From the NCBI RefSeq assembly GCF_023546765.1, contig NZ_CP097484.1, positions 4,595,501 through 4,659,500 on the forward strand: a stretch of 64,000 bases of DNA. Reading direction: 5' to 3'. Shown here one piece after another: positions 1-8,764 of the stretch; position 1 is the first letter of the stretch, and each line of letters starts with the position of its first letter. The translations under genes were made by a program, and so were the position numbers. Source of the DNA: Methylobacterium tardum. GTDB lineage: Bacteria > Pseudomonadota > Alphaproteobacteria > Rhizobiales > Beijerinckiaceae. The notes beneath the pieces were generated by a model. The model was not told the DNA's origin. It searched no databases and saw only the letters and a program-made list of their open reading frames with translations.

Positions 1-156
1 GTCGCCGCACTCCGTCCGGAACACGCACTGATCGCGAGCGTGCTATTGCGACCAAGCCCGTCCTGCACGGAGAGCGCCAAGCTGGCTAGCTCCGCGGAAG
101 ATATCGGTGACGCCTGTGGCGATTGAGACCAAAGCAGCCGCCGGGATTGGGGTCGT
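1..156 (-). pseudogene. IS66-family tnpB remnant (5' end only)
   Basis: Read on the minus strand from about 156, the first codons give a degraded version of the TnpB (IS66 Orf2) N-terminus: TTPIPAAALVSIATGVTD, where intact copies have MIPIPxGVxVWxATGxTD. The start ATG has become ACG. After a frameshift the frame gives LASLALSVQDGLGRN, like the SLALxVQExLxRDP of the family. The remnant runs off the window edge. It directly follows the tnpA remnant in the normal IS66 order. Confidence 0.7.
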
Positions 157-535
157 CGCCTTTCCAGCACGTCGAGAACGCGGGTGAGCGCTGCGGCATC
201 GGCGTCGACGACGACGACACGCCGGCCCCGGTCCAGCACGATCATCACGAGCCCGGCTACCGGAGACACCGAGGTGCGCCGGATCTGTTCCGGTGCCGTC
301 TCTGCCTCAGACACCGCCGCCGGCACGAAGGATGGCCTCGCCTTTGACCGCCTCGCCTCGAACGCCCGCCGCCAGATCAGCAGCAGCGAGCGTGAAATGC
401 TGTGCTGTTGCGCGATGGTTGCACCATCCGCGGCCTCTGCAGCCTGTCGAGCACGATCCGCGGCTTCTCGTATTCCGACCCGCGCGGACGCCGACCGGTC
501 CCGACGGCCGCAAGGCGCTGAGGACCACGTGCACT
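152..535 (-). pseudogene. IS66-family accessory protein TnpA remnant
   Basis: The minus strand encodes TIAQQHSISRSLLLIWRRAF (helix-turn-helix of IS66 Orf1). About 60 residues further on comes RGRRVVVVDADAAALTRVL, then VLERR, the usual C-terminal end of the family. Upstream, in another frame, GRRPRGSEYEKPRIV matches the family N-terminus, so there is at least one frameshift. The normal TGA stop after LERR is mutated to CGA. The copy is inactive. Confidence 0.7.
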
Positions 536-682
536 GTCCGTATGACTGTCCATATGCGCTGTTATAAGCGGCCGTGCATCAGTTCCGCAAGATGGATACC
601 GTTGTAGGGGTACGAATAGGAGGTCGATCTCTGGTTAAAACATCAGATTTAAGAGTATTATCTGTAATATACTTTGCGCCTT

Positions 683-1837
683 TCATGGTTTTGTGATCCC
701 TATTGCGGCCTCAAGAACGGATCTCACGAATACCTTATCCTCCATGCCTCCGAAATTGACCCTGCCTTTACCAAGGATGTCTCTCATGCACTGTACACCA
801 TTCGCGACCATTTCGTCGCTCACTAAAAAATTCGAGGCGCCGTCCGCGACGCCAATCTGAGCACTTGGATGGATGGCTACAAGGTCCTGTTTGGCTTTTA
901 TTTTTGTTACCAGGTCGTAATAGAAAGGCTCGGGTAACCGCCCCGATTTCCGAAGATATTTATGCATGTTGTTCCGAACGTGGCTTATCATTACGGTCCG
1001 GACGTGGTCGAAATCATTTTGTTTGTTTCTGCCGAGTCTTTGACCGAGGAAACCATAGATCGATCGTGTGAACCAGCCTCTTTGGCTCTGCTCTGTCTTC
1101 TCCCATAGGCGATCAAGGAAGGTCAGGAAGGACTTTTCGTTTTCAGCAATCACGAAGCCAGCGGCCATAATACCGCCCTGTTGAAAAAGTCCTTTCATAT
1201 TGTAAGGAGAATGCCTCCCATACACATGGGCGGCACCACATAGTGCAACTAGTCTACTTGCGGCCGCCAATGAGAGTCGATCAAGCAGGTCGGAATGCCG
1301 GCGGTCTGCAAAGCCAAGTCTACCGATGAAATAGGATTCCCAGCCACATGAGACTTGTACGGCGCGATGATTAGCGTATTTTGTGCGTGGTATTCTTTGT
1401 TTGATTGGTTCCAAAATGGTCTGGTGAATTGGGCAGCGGTGGATATGGACAAAATCCCACCAAATTCTGCGTATAACACCAAAAGAATTTAGATTGTTAT
1501 TTGTGTGACTGTCCTCTTCGTGGCACTGCCGGCAATACCTATTGCGGTGAAGTTGCCAATGTCCCCTCGGGATGATTTCGCCTTTTACAGTCGCGGTACC
1601 GTGACTTGCGACCAACGTTGAGTTTTGGAGACTCTTCGCGTCGACGCCGGCCAAAATGGCAATCCGATCGACGTGCTTGCCTTGTTCGACGTCGTGTTCA
1701 TTCAGGCCACGATCAATTAAGAACAGGCGACCGGACTCATACCCGTTCCGTTTTGCAAGGCGAGCTACCAATGCGTATGCGGGCTCATTGTTTTTATGGG
1801 CGCCGAGGACTAGAGGCTCACGTTGTAAATGTATCAT
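683..1837 (-). CDS. tniQ: TniQ-family protein (orphan)
   Basis: 384 aa. The middle carries CRQCHEED at about residue 103 followed by WDFVHIHRCPIHQTIL at about residue 127, the zinc-binding CxxC...C..H layout and RxCxxHxxxL core of TniQ proteins. TniQ is the target-selector subunit of Tn7/Tn5053-type and CRISPR-associated transposons. No TniA/TnsB transposase, TniB/TnsC ATPase or Cas gene is visible beside it. Base composition is clearly AT-richer than the neighbours, which suggests transfer. IS66 debris lies downstream and an IS630 remnant upstream, so it may be a stranded piece of a transposon. The family call is good; the activity is unknown. Confidence 0.75.
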   Translation of the reverse strand: MIHLQREPLVLGAHKNNEPAYALVARLAKRNGYESGRLFLIDRGLNEHDVEQGKHVDRIAILAGVDAKSLQNSTLVASHGTATVKGEIIPRGHWQLHRNRYCRQCHEEDSHTNNNLNSFGVIRRIWWDFVHIHRCPIHQTILEPIKQRIPRTKYANHRAVQVSCGWESYFIGRLGFADRRHSDLLDRLSLAAASRLVALCGAAHVYGRHSPYNMKGLFQQGGIMAAGFVIAENEKSFLTFLDRLWEKTEQSQRGWFTRSIYGFLGQRLGRNKQNDFDHVRTVMISHVRNNMHKYLRKSGRLPEPFYYDLVTKIKAKQDLVAIHPSAQIGVADGASNFLVSDEMVANGVQCMRDILGKGRVNFGGMEDKVFVRSVLEAAIGITKP

Positions 1838-2095
1838 TTGAACAACCGAAACTTAAATTGGCATTATTCCGCGGAGCGGATGATGGTTAACAGGGGGCCT
1901 AGGTAATCTTGCCGGCCACGTCCGATCCGCAAAGCGCATCGGAGCAGGCGGATGCAAGACCACCTCCCGTCGCTACTGAGGTAGTCGCTCCTCGCCTAAA
2001 CAAGCGTGAACGCGTGGACTATGGCTGTTTCCCGTCAGGTAACGGCAGTTAAGTCGTTCTCGTCAAGGCTGCGGCGGGGCAGTAGTGGCCCGGAG

Positions 2096-2305
2096 CTATG
2101 GGAATGGAAGAAAGTTTGGCGGATTGCCGCTGAGAGATCTGAGGTTCGGAGGGCGACTGCGCTGCGCTAGTCCCACTTTCCGCCTTGCCAGTACTTGTTT
2201 GATCTGAGCATTTGAGGAATTAGGGTGGAAGGTAGAAAAATTGCGCTTTTGTGACCCAATCGTATCATGCACTCCGGTGACCTTTTTAGCTAGCAGTTTA
2301 TCCAT
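2096..2305 (-). CDS. Weakly supported ORF of unknown function
   Basis: An open frame of about 70 codons, from the internal ATG reading MDKLLAKKVTGVHDT, between tniQ and IS debris. It is basic and moderately AT-rich like tniQ. No family is recognised and there is no clear ribosome-binding site. It could be a transposon-associated fragment or chance. Confidence 0.2.
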   Translation of the reverse strand: MDKLLAKKVTGVHDTIGSQKRNFSTFHPNSSNAQIKQVLARRKVGLAQRSRPPNLRSLSGNPPNFLPFP

Positions 2306-2399
2306 GTCATTGAGGTCGCTTGGGTGTAGCACCGGGACCGGGGTCTTGGCGTCTTGGTAGCAAAGACGCCTGCCTCTCGTGAGCCGTCCAACAGCGTGG

Positions 2400-2990
2400 C
2401 CGCGCATTTCCCGCTGTTACGCAAAGCGGCGTCGATGATTTTGGTTTTCAGCTGTGCCGCAGAGGCTGTACGCCTGCAGCGGCGCCGCGCAATGCCCCAC
2501 CGGAGCGCCGCGCCATGTTGGTGGCGCCCGGGGTCCCGTCCAAGAGCACCAGCTATCCGGAACGAGCTCGGGCTGTGCCTCTAACAAGGCCTCGCGCGCC
2601 GCCCTTGAGTCCGCACGCTCGTGCTCAGCTGCGGACATCGGCCATCTTTCGGGGGATCCTGTTCGCTGGCAGAAGCGCGTTGGTACGCTCGTGTCGTTCT
2701 GAACGCTCTGCTGAACCAGTCGGCGGCGTATTTCGCGCAGGAAGAGGCGCGGCTGCTGCTTGGAGGTCGCTAGGATCGGCGCGACATGCGCCTCAATGCG
2801 CTTCAAGGTGTGATCGCCGCCCATTGGTTTGGCCGGGACATCACCCTTTATGGTGGGAGCGCCGCGGCCGCAGACTGGCGCTTGACGCGCTGACCCCGAA
2901 ACGAGCCGCGCTCAGTGGCACGAGGCACCTGCCGCCACGGCAGCCGTGAGATGCTCGCCCAAAATCTACGTTCGGATGTGAAGGCGTCCG
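2400..2990 (-). pseudogene. IS630-family transposase remnant
   Basis: The minus strand reads GDVPAKPMGGDHTLKRIEAH (the AKPxGGDxRSxRIEAH linker of one IS630 subgroup), then a broken LREIRRRLVQQSVQND helix-turn-helix stretch. A frame-shifted SAAEHERADSRAAREALLEA and an LKTK stretch correspond to the AEQDRPDV...AW and HWKTTT segments of intact copies. Several frameshifts and stops rule out function. The catalytic C-terminal half is missing. It is a different subgroup from the intact IS630 near 41 kb. Confidence 0.65.
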
Positions 2991-3218
2991 CGAGCTTTCT
3001 CACCCGTCACCGCACCACCCACTAACCCATCGCCTGCCACCCGGGGAGTGTTTTGGGTTCTTTAGTGAGATAGGAACAGATTCGTAGGCAGCTAACAGAG
3101 AGAATCTGTGTTCCAACGCCGTGGAACTCGCATAAACTGGGGTAGCAAATTGAGTCAGATGTTTTCCCGAGAATCAACGATTTAGCTTTGCCGTTGGGGC
3201 AATTTACTCTGTCAAATA

Positions 3219-3386
3219 TCACTCGATCGCGGACTCCTCCCACAGGGCGTAGACCGGCGGCGCGCCCCGCGGCGGCTCGTCGTAGAGCCGGACGTGGCCG
3301 CCCAGCAGGGCCGCGAGGCCGGCATCGGCGGAGAAGCGGGCGATCAGGCCGGCGCGCAGAGCCAGCAGCGGGCTCGGGTCGCTCAC
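3219..3386 (-). pseudogene. Truncated GTA/phage DUF3168-like tail-completion gene (gp8-like)
   Basis: The GTG start at 3386 overlaps the stop of the preceding head-closure gene by four bases (GTGA), as expected for GTA gene order. The product begins VSDPSPLLALRAGLIARFSA and reaches DEPPRGAPPVYALWEE, the N-terminal half of DUF3168-type tail-terminator/adaptor proteins. It then ends abruptly after about 55 residues where the usual length is about 130. The break at about 3,225 is where GTA-type sequence gives way to AT-richer unrelated sequence. No downstream GTA tail genes occur in the window. Confidence 0.7.
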
Positions 3387-3757
3387 GGCAGGCTCTCCCG
3401 CGGCAGTTCCTCGACGTGGCAGACGCAATCGCGGCCCCGCGCATCCGGCTCGGTGACGGCGCGGATCGCGAAGCGGCGGGGGCCGGCCGCCAGCCGCATC
3501 GTCGGGTCGAGGCGGGGCCGGCCGCGCAGGGTGATGCGGTAGACGGGCCGCGTGTCGGTCCGGCCGCCGCCCGTGCGATCGACCACGCCCGCCGGCGCCA
3601 GGGCGCCCCACAGGACCGGGCCGGCCACGTAGCGGCGCAGGACACCTCCGAACCCGTCCGGCTCCTCCAGGGGACGCTCGAGCACGAAGCGGCGGCGCCG
3701 GGCGCCGAGGGGTGGGCGCGAGGCGGCCATCGGTGCGGCTCCGGGCCGGGCCATCAC
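3383..3757 (-). CDS. Phage/GTA head-closure (head-tail adaptor) protein, gp7-like
   Basis: 124 aa. Near the N-terminus is RRFVLERPLEEPDGFGG, followed by VLWGALAPA and RYxI-type strands and a conserved YRITLRGRPRLDPTMRL segment, the pattern of HK97 gp7/SPP1 gp16-like adaptor proteins. It overlaps the upstream connector gene by ATGA and the downstream truncated gene by GTGA, so the three were one translationally coupled head-tail operon. An internal start ten codons in is possible. In a working particle this ring protein joins the portal/connector to the tail. Confidence 0.7.
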   Translation of the reverse strand: MMARPGAAPMAASRPPLGARRRRFVLERPLEEPDGFGGVLRRYVAGPVLWGALAPAGVVDRTGGGRTDTRPVYRITLRGRPRLDPTMRLAAGPRRFAIRAVTEPDARGRDCVCHVEELPRESLP

Positions 3758-4314
3758 AGCCGCATCCGGCGGAAGGGTGCCGCGAGGTCGGCGGCGTCGG
3801 TGCGGGCGGCGTCCGGCTCGTCGCCGCGATGCTCGTAGCGGGCGGCGGCAAGCCGCAGGATCGCGAGGCGCAGGGGCGCCGGCAGGGGCGGCCCGTCGCC
3901 CCCGTACCCGGCCGCGACCTCGATCAGGATCGTGCGCCCGGCGGGATCGGGCGCGGCGGGATCGACCAGCAGGCCCGGCGCCTCGACCGGGTCGGGGCCG
4001 CGGCGCACCAGCCCGGCGGCGAGGTCGGTGACGCCCCCCGCCTCCGCGAAGCCGGCGCGCAGGAGCGCCACCAGCGGGCTCAGCGGCAGCGGCACCTGCC
4101 CGTCGGGCGGCCAGGCGGACAGCGCGATCCGGTAGCGGCCCGGGACGAGGATCCGGCGCGTCTCGATCTCCAGGCTGGCCCGCACCGCGGTGATCAGGGC
4201 CTGGAGCAGCGCGTCCTCGGCGCCGTCATCGTCGGACTCGAAGCGCAGATAGGCGCGCAGGTCGGCCACGCTCACCGGCTCGACGGCGGCGGCGTCGATG
4301 CGTAACGGGATCAT
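3754..4314 (-). CDS. Phage/GTA head-tail connector protein (gp6-like)
   Basis: 186 aa. The start MIPLRIDAAAVEPVSVADLR leads into AYLRFESDDDGAEDALLQAL, the YLRxxxxxEDxLLxxLI signature of HK97 gp6-like connectors (Phage_connect_1) found as gene 6 of RcGTA clusters. It overlaps the next gene by ATGA. In RcGTA gene 6 directly follows the capsid gene. Here the capsid gene lies about 6 kb upstream, beyond five unrelated genes, so the operon has been split. The start lies 26 bp from the divergent protease gene. Confidence 0.75.
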   Translation of the reverse strand: MIPLRIDAAAVEPVSVADLRAYLRFESDDDGAEDALLQALITAVRASLEIETRRILVPGRYRIALSAWPPDGQVPLPLSPLVALLRAGFAEAGGVTDLAAGLVRRGPDPVEAPGLLVDPAAPDPAGRTILIEVAAGYGGDGPPLPAPLRLAILRLAAARYEHRGDEPDAARTDAADLAAPFRRMRL

Positions 4315-4340
4315 CGCGCGTCTCTCTCGATGGTGGGTCG

Positions 4341-5087
4341 ATGTTGGTTCCGAAGCGCCGCCCGGCGGTTCTTGCCATCGCGGGGGCGTCCCTGGCGGCT
4401 TGCGTGCTGCTCGCGGCCGCGCCGGCGCGGGCCATCGTCGGCGGCACGGAGGCGTCGCCCGGCGGGGCCGTGATGGTCCTGTCGTCGAAGGGCGGCGTCT
4501 GCACCGGAATCGTGCTCGCCCCCGACACGGTGCTGACCGCCGGCCATTGCGCCGCCGACGGCGAGCACCGGATCCACTTCCGCGACGCGACCGGCGCGCC
4601 CGTCCTCGTGGAGATCGCCGCGCGGGCGGTGCATCCCGGCTACGATGCCGGCGCCGCGAAGGCCCGGCGCCGCTCCATCGACCTCGCGCTCCTGCGCACC
4701 GCGACGCCGCTGCCGGACCGCTTCGCGCCCGTGACCCTGAGCGCGGCCATGCCGCGGGCCGGCGACAGCCTGACCCTGTCGGGCTACGGCGCCGCCAAGC
4801 CCGGCGACCCGCGCTCGACCGGCACCTACCGCAGCGTCGCCCTGCCGGTGATCGAGCCCTACGGGCCGAGCCGGATCCTGGTCTGGCTGCGGGGTGGCGC
4901 CGGCGGCGCCTGCCAGGGCGATTCCGGCGGCCCGATCTCGGCGCCGGACGGCGGGGTGCTGGCGCTGTCCGCCTGGATCGGCGGCGCCTGCGGCGGGCTC
5001 ACGCAGGGCATCCTGCTGGGACCGCAGCGCGGCTGGATCGACGCACGGCTCGGCGGCTGGGGCCGGAGCGCCCGCTGGGCGGAGTAG
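4341..5087 (+). CDS. Secreted trypsin-like serine protease (S1 family)
   Basis: 248 aa. An N-terminal signal peptide (hydrophobic AIAGASLAACVLLAAAPARA) is followed directly by IVGGTEAS, the classical mature trypsin N-terminus. All three catalytic residues are visible: His in TAGHCAA (about residue 74), Asp in RSIDLALL (about 114) and Ser in GDSGGP (about 195). Length and order fit a single-domain S1A protease exported to the periplasm or outside. It is transcribed away from the GTA connector gene and is followed 117 bp later by a second protease, a likely duplication. The substrate is not predictable. Confidence 0.9.
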   Translation: MLVPKRRPAVLAIAGASLAACVLLAAAPARAIVGGTEASPGGAVMVLSSKGGVCTGIVLAPDTVLTAGHCAADGEHRIHFRDATGAPVLVEIAARAVHPGYDAGAAKARRRSIDLALLRTATPLPDRFAPVTLSAAMPRAGDSLTLSGYGAAKPGDPRSTGTYRSVALPVIEPYGPSRILVWLRGGAGGACQGDSGGPISAPDGGVLALSAWIGGACGGLTQGILLGPQRGWIDARLGGWGRSARWAE

Positions 5088-5204
5088 AACCCCGCCTCAC
5101 CCGCAGGGAACCTCAGCTTGGCCGGGACATTGCCTTGCTCTAGGCTCACCGGGCGCCGCGCCCGTTCGACGGCGTCCCTCACCCGCGCCCCCCTGGAGTG
5201 CCCG

Positions 5205-6128
5205 ATGTTCCCTCGCCCGATCCGCAAGGCCGGCCTCCGCGAGCGCGTCCTGCGCGGCGGCCGTGTGGGCCGATTGGGGAGCGGCCTCCTCGGTGCGGCG
5301 CTGCTCGGCACCGTCGCGGGCCTGATGCCGGCCCCCGCCGCGGCGGTGATCAACGGCACGACCACGCGGGATCCGAACGGGGCGCGCAGCTTCGTGGTGC
5401 GCATCGAGAGCACGGAGGGCGAGATCTGCTCGGGCACGCTGATCGCGCCCGACCTCGTGCTCAGCGCCGCCCACTGCGTGATGCGCCCGGCCGGCTACAC
5501 GGTGATCAGCGTGGACCGCGGCTTCCGCCAGCACCGGACCGCGGTGATCGCCGCGACCATGCACCCCGATTTCGTCCCCGGCACGACCCCGGAGGACCAA
5601 CCCGGCGTCGACCTGGCGCTGCTCAAGCTCGAGCAGCCGCTGGGCTCCGACTACATGCCCCTCGATCCGCGCGGGGCCGCCTCGATCGATAACGGCGCGC
5701 CCGTCGACATCGCGGGCTTCGGCGTCGTGGCGGAGAACCGGCGGAACTCGGCACGGGTCCTGCGGCTCGCGCATCTCGTGTCGATCGGCTCGCTGCAGGT
5801 CGCCAACCGCGTGACCGTGGTGACCGACCGGCGGCGGATGGCCGAGACCTCGGGCGCCGGGGCGTGCCTCGGCGATTCCGGCGGCCCGATCCTGGCCGGC
5901 GGCCCCGGTGGCTACCGGATCGTCGGTGTGGTGAGCTGGTCGAGCGGCGCCCTCCAGCAGGGCGCGCGCCGGACCGCCTGCGGCGGCTTCACCGCAGTGA
6001 CCCCGGTGGCCGAGCATGCCGGCTGGATCGCGTCCCGGTCGGCGGAGCTGTCGCGGATCCAGGTGGGCGAGGCGCTGCCGCGCGGCAACCGCTCCGACTG
6101 GATGGCCCGGCCGGGCCGGCGCCGCTAG
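5205..6128 (+). CDS. Secreted trypsin-like serine protease (S1 family), second copy
   Basis: 307 aa from the ATG at 5205, chosen because GGAG lies six bases upstream. A longer frame to 5118 has no such site. The signal peptide (LGAALLGTVAGLMPAPAAA) leads to VINGTTTR. Catalytic residues are His in SAAHCVM, Asp in GVDLALLKLE and Ser in LGDSGGPIL. A 30-residue tail rich in Arg and Gly follows the protease domain. It is a diverged paralogue of the protease just upstream, in the same orientation, and sits inside the interrupted GTA head operon. Confidence 0.9.
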   Translation: MFPRPIRKAGLRERVLRGGRVGRLGSGLLGAALLGTVAGLMPAPAAAVINGTTTRDPNGARSFVVRIESTEGEICSGTLIAPDLVLSAAHCVMRPAGYTVISVDRGFRQHRTAVIAATMHPDFVPGTTPEDQPGVDLALLKLEQPLGSDYMPLDPRGAASIDNGAPVDIAGFGVVAENRRNSARVLRLAHLVSIGSLQVANRVTVVTDRRRMAETSGAGACLGDSGGPILAGGPGGYRIVGVVSWSSGALQQGARRTACGGFTAVTPVAEHAGWIASRSAELSRIQVGEALPRGNRSDWMARPGRRR

Positions 6129-6169
6129 AGCCGTCGCCGACCCGGCCTGACCTAACCGCATCCCTCACC

Positions 6170-6189
6170 CGAGATGCGCGCGCATCTCG
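6170..6189. repeat. 20-bp perfect palindrome downstream of the second protease
   Basis: CGAGATGCGCGCGCATCTCG is self-complementary over 20 bp, 41 bp after the protease stop codon. It has no T-run, so it is a weak transcription-end candidate. It may be a REP-type element or an mRNA 3'-end stabiliser. The rest of the 6129-6399 gap shows nothing else I recognise. Confidence 0.5.
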
Positions 6190-6399
6190 CGCGGGCGATA
6201 CGGGTCGGATTCGCGTGCGCCGCCGTGGCACGCCGCCCTGGAGAGGCGGCCGAGGGGCACTCCCGCGCCGCGGCGGCAATCCGCCACGTCCGCGTGTGCG
6301 GCAGCGCTCACCATCTCGTGGATCCTTCGCGCTTGCGGGAACCTGGGGCCGCATCGGCACTTTCGCATCCGAACAATCACCGGCTCACGGAGCGAGAAC

Positions 6400-6945
6400 A
6401 TGGCCGACACCGGCACCAGCAACACCCCGCGGACGCACAAGACCCGCAACAACACCGATTCCAACGCCAAGAAGGTCTCGATCGAAGCGCTCAACGCGCG
6501 GCTGGCGGACGGCATCGATCTGGCGCTGGCGATCAAGCAGGCCCATTGGAATCTCAAGGGCCCGCAGTTCATCGGCGTCCACGAGATGCTCGACGGGTTC
6601 CGCACCCAGCTCGACGAACTCAACGACAGCGTCGCCGAGCGCGCTGTGCAACTCGGCGCCACGGCCTTCGGCTCGACCCAGGCGGTCGCCGAGCGCACGA
6701 AGCTCCCGGCCTACCCGACCGGCATCTACGCCATCGCCGACCACATCGCCGCGCTGATCGACAGCTACGCCGCCTACGCCAACGCGGTGCGGCAGAACAT
6801 CGACGAGACCGACGAGGCGGGTGATCCGGACACCGCCGACCTGTTCACCGAGATCTCCCGGGCCGTGGACAAGCACCTGTGGTTCCTCGAGGCCCACGTG
6901 CAGGAGCCGACCGGCACCCTGCGCGACGGCAATTCGGGGCGCTGA
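6400..6945 (+). CDS. dps: Dps-type DNA-protecting mini-ferritin
   Basis: 181 aa. The Dps ferroxidase signature appears as KQAHWNLKGPQFIGVHEMLDGF (positions given as about residues 47-68), with the His, Asp and Glu ligands shared between subunits, then DELNDSVAERAVQLG. DADs for DNA binding may be provided by the lysine/arginine-rich first 30 residues (THKTRNN..NAKK). Dps assembles into 12-mers that store iron, quench peroxide and coat DNA in stationary phase. GGAG lies upstream of the ATG. It converges on the porin gene and shares the hairpin at about 7.0 kb. Confidence 0.93.
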   Translation: MADTGTSNTPRTHKTRNNTDSNAKKVSIEALNARLADGIDLALAIKQAHWNLKGPQFIGVHEMLDGFRTQLDELNDSVAERAVQLGATAFGSTQAVAERTKLPAYPTGIYAIADHIAALIDSYAAYANAVRQNIDETDEAGDPDTADLFTEISRAVDKHLWFLEAHVQEPTGTLRDGNSGR

Positions 6946-6998
6946 GGCCGATCCGCCCTGCCCGTTCGCGGGCGGGGCACGGACCAAGACAAGAAAAA

Positions 6999-7018
6999 GC
7001 CCGGCCGATTGGCCGGGC
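6999..7018 (-). terminator. Rho-independent terminator of the porin gene
   Basis: The stem GCCCGGCC/GGCCGGGC (8 bp, loop GATT) is followed on the minus strand by TTTTTCTT. It lies 69 bp past the porin stop. On the plus strand it also lies about 50 bp past dps and could act in both directions. Confidence 0.8.
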
Positions 7019-7087
7019 AGTGGAGTCCCTTGCACGGGGACATCAGGACCGGGAAGCTTTGGAGAACAAACCGGTCCGGATTCGAGA

Positions 7088-8722
7088 TCAGAAGTCGCGC
7101 TGGACGCGGAAGCGGAACTGCTCGACGCCGTCCTTCGTGGCAGTGCGCACCACGGCGTTGGGGTTTGCGATCAGGCGCGTGTAGGCGGTCGGGTCCTTGT
7201 CGTTGTCGATGACCCGGCCGCTTTTCACGCCGAACTGCGTGTAGAAGGCCTCGACGCCGATATCGAGATCCTTGACCGGCGACCAGATGAGGCTGCCGCC
7301 TGCGGAGAACTGGTAGGTGTCGCGCAGAGCCTGGCTGAGCTGGAATAACCGAGTGCCCGGCACGCCGATCGCGTTGGTGCCGGTGATGCCGGCGAAGTTC
7401 TGGAAGACCAGACCCTGGCCGTAGCGAATCGCGGCCGAGAAGTCCTGCTCGCCGTAGCTGCCGACGAAGGCCGAGCGCCATTCCGGCGACCAGTAGTGCA
7501 GGTACGAGGCCGTCGCCGTGAAGCTCGTGGAGGTCTGGAGCTGACCGGTGATCGGGTTGATCACGGCGTCGTTGAAGTACTGGTCGAACTTCTGACCCTG
7601 CAACGTCGCCGAGGTCTGAGATTCGCAACCGGTGTACGAGCAGTAGCCGGTATAGCTCTGCGCGCCGTTGGCATAGGCGCCCTGAAGATAGAGGGCGTCG
7701 CCCGGAGCGATGAACGGCGCGTTGATCTTCAGGCCGCCCTGAACGGCCCAACCGTACACGCTGTTGGCGTGGGGCGTGACCACCGCGCCGGCCGGGGACG
7801 GATTGATGACGGTGGAATCTTGGACGTTCAGCTCGTGCACGGCAGCCGAAAGCTGAGCCGAGCCCCAGGCCTGGTCGAGGCGCAGCACGCCGACAAAGTC
7901 GGGCATGCGGTTGGCCTGGATCACGTTGACCGTGTTGGTGGCGAGCGCGCCGGTCGCGGTCCGGTAGAAGACCGGCGTCGGCACGTTGGTCAGGCCGAAA
8001 TTCGTAACCGAGCCGTTCGACGGTGTAACGGTGTTGCTGAGCGGCGAGAAGATCGGCGTCCGACGGTAGGTCGGGTCTTCGAGCGAGATCGTGGCCGACA
8101 GGCCGTTCCCCATGGTGGCCGTGTATGCGAGCAGGTTGGTCGAATACACATCTGAGCCCAGCGAGTACCCGTTGAACTCGAAATCGTGGGCGTAGAAGTC
8201 GAAGAACGAGGACGCGCGGCCGGCGGTCAGGCCGGCGAACTGGATGAACGCCTTGTCGAGGTTCACGTATTGCTGGGCCCGGCCGAAGGTGTCGATGCCG
8301 AGCGCCGCGTAAGCCTGGCCGAAGCGTTGCGCGGTGCCGGAGGTGCCGCCGCCGTACGAACCGCCGGTTCGCCCAGCCATGTCCATGCGAACGAAGGCGC
8401 GAAGTGTGCCGTACGCAGTTTGCGTGCGGGCATCCATGTTGAGGCGTCCCAAGGCGCGGTAGCCGGCGGTGTCGCCGAAGTTCCGGCCGTTGGCTTGGCG
8501 CGAGTAGGTCGGCTCATAGCCGCCCTCGAAGCGGGCGCGGCCTGAGATGCGCAGGCAGGTATCCGTGCCGGGAATATAGAAAAATCCTGCACCATACGCG
8601 CCGCAGACGCGGACGTACTCGATCGGGACGGCTTTCTTGACCGGCAGATCAGCGGCGTGCGCTGCACCTGTTCCTGCAAATGCTGCAGCCGAACATAGAA
8701 GTGATGTCTTCAACAGCCTCAT
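7088..8722 (-). CDS. Outer-membrane porin (alphaproteobacterial Porin_2 type)
   Basis: 544 aa from the ATG at 8722, which starts the signal peptide MRLLKTSLLCSAAAFAGTGA with cleavage near AHA-ADLPVKK. An upstream start at 8764 would bury the signal. After cleavage come the family features VCGAYGAGFFYIPGTDTCLR and ISGRARFEGGY, many amphipathic beta strands, and a C-terminal Phe (QFRFRVQRDF) needed for BAM-dependent insertion. It forms trimeric channels for small hydrophilic solutes. Length is typical. It ends at a strong terminator, and a long upstream region carries three spaced repeat motifs that may regulate it. Confidence 0.92.
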   Translation of the reverse strand: MRLLKTSLLCSAAAFAGTGAAHAADLPVKKAVPIEYVRVCGAYGAGFFYIPGTDTCLRISGRARFEGGYEPTYSRQANGRNFGDTAGYRALGRLNMDARTQTAYGTLRAFVRMDMAGRTGGSYGGGTSGTAQRFGQAYAALGIDTFGRAQQYVNLDKAFIQFAGLTAGRASSFFDFYAHDFEFNGYSLGSDVYSTNLLAYTATMGNGLSATISLEDPTYRRTPIFSPLSNTVTPSNGSVTNFGLTNVPTPVFYRTATGALATNTVNVIQANRMPDFVGVLRLDQAWGSAQLSAAVHELNVQDSTVINPSPAGAVVTPHANSVYGWAVQGGLKINAPFIAPGDALYLQGAYANGAQSYTGYCSYTGCESQTSATLQGQKFDQYFNDAVINPITGQLQTSTSFTATASYLHYWSPEWRSAFVGSYGEQDFSAAIRYGQGLVFQNFAGITGTNAIGVPGTRLFQLSQALRDTYQFSAGGSLIWSPVKDLDIGVEAFYTQFGVKSGRVIDNDKDPTAYTRLIANPNAVVRTATKDGVEQFRFRVQRDF

Positions 8723-8764
8723 CGAAATCCCCAAGCCAGCGAGACCCACGTGCAGCGACGTCAT

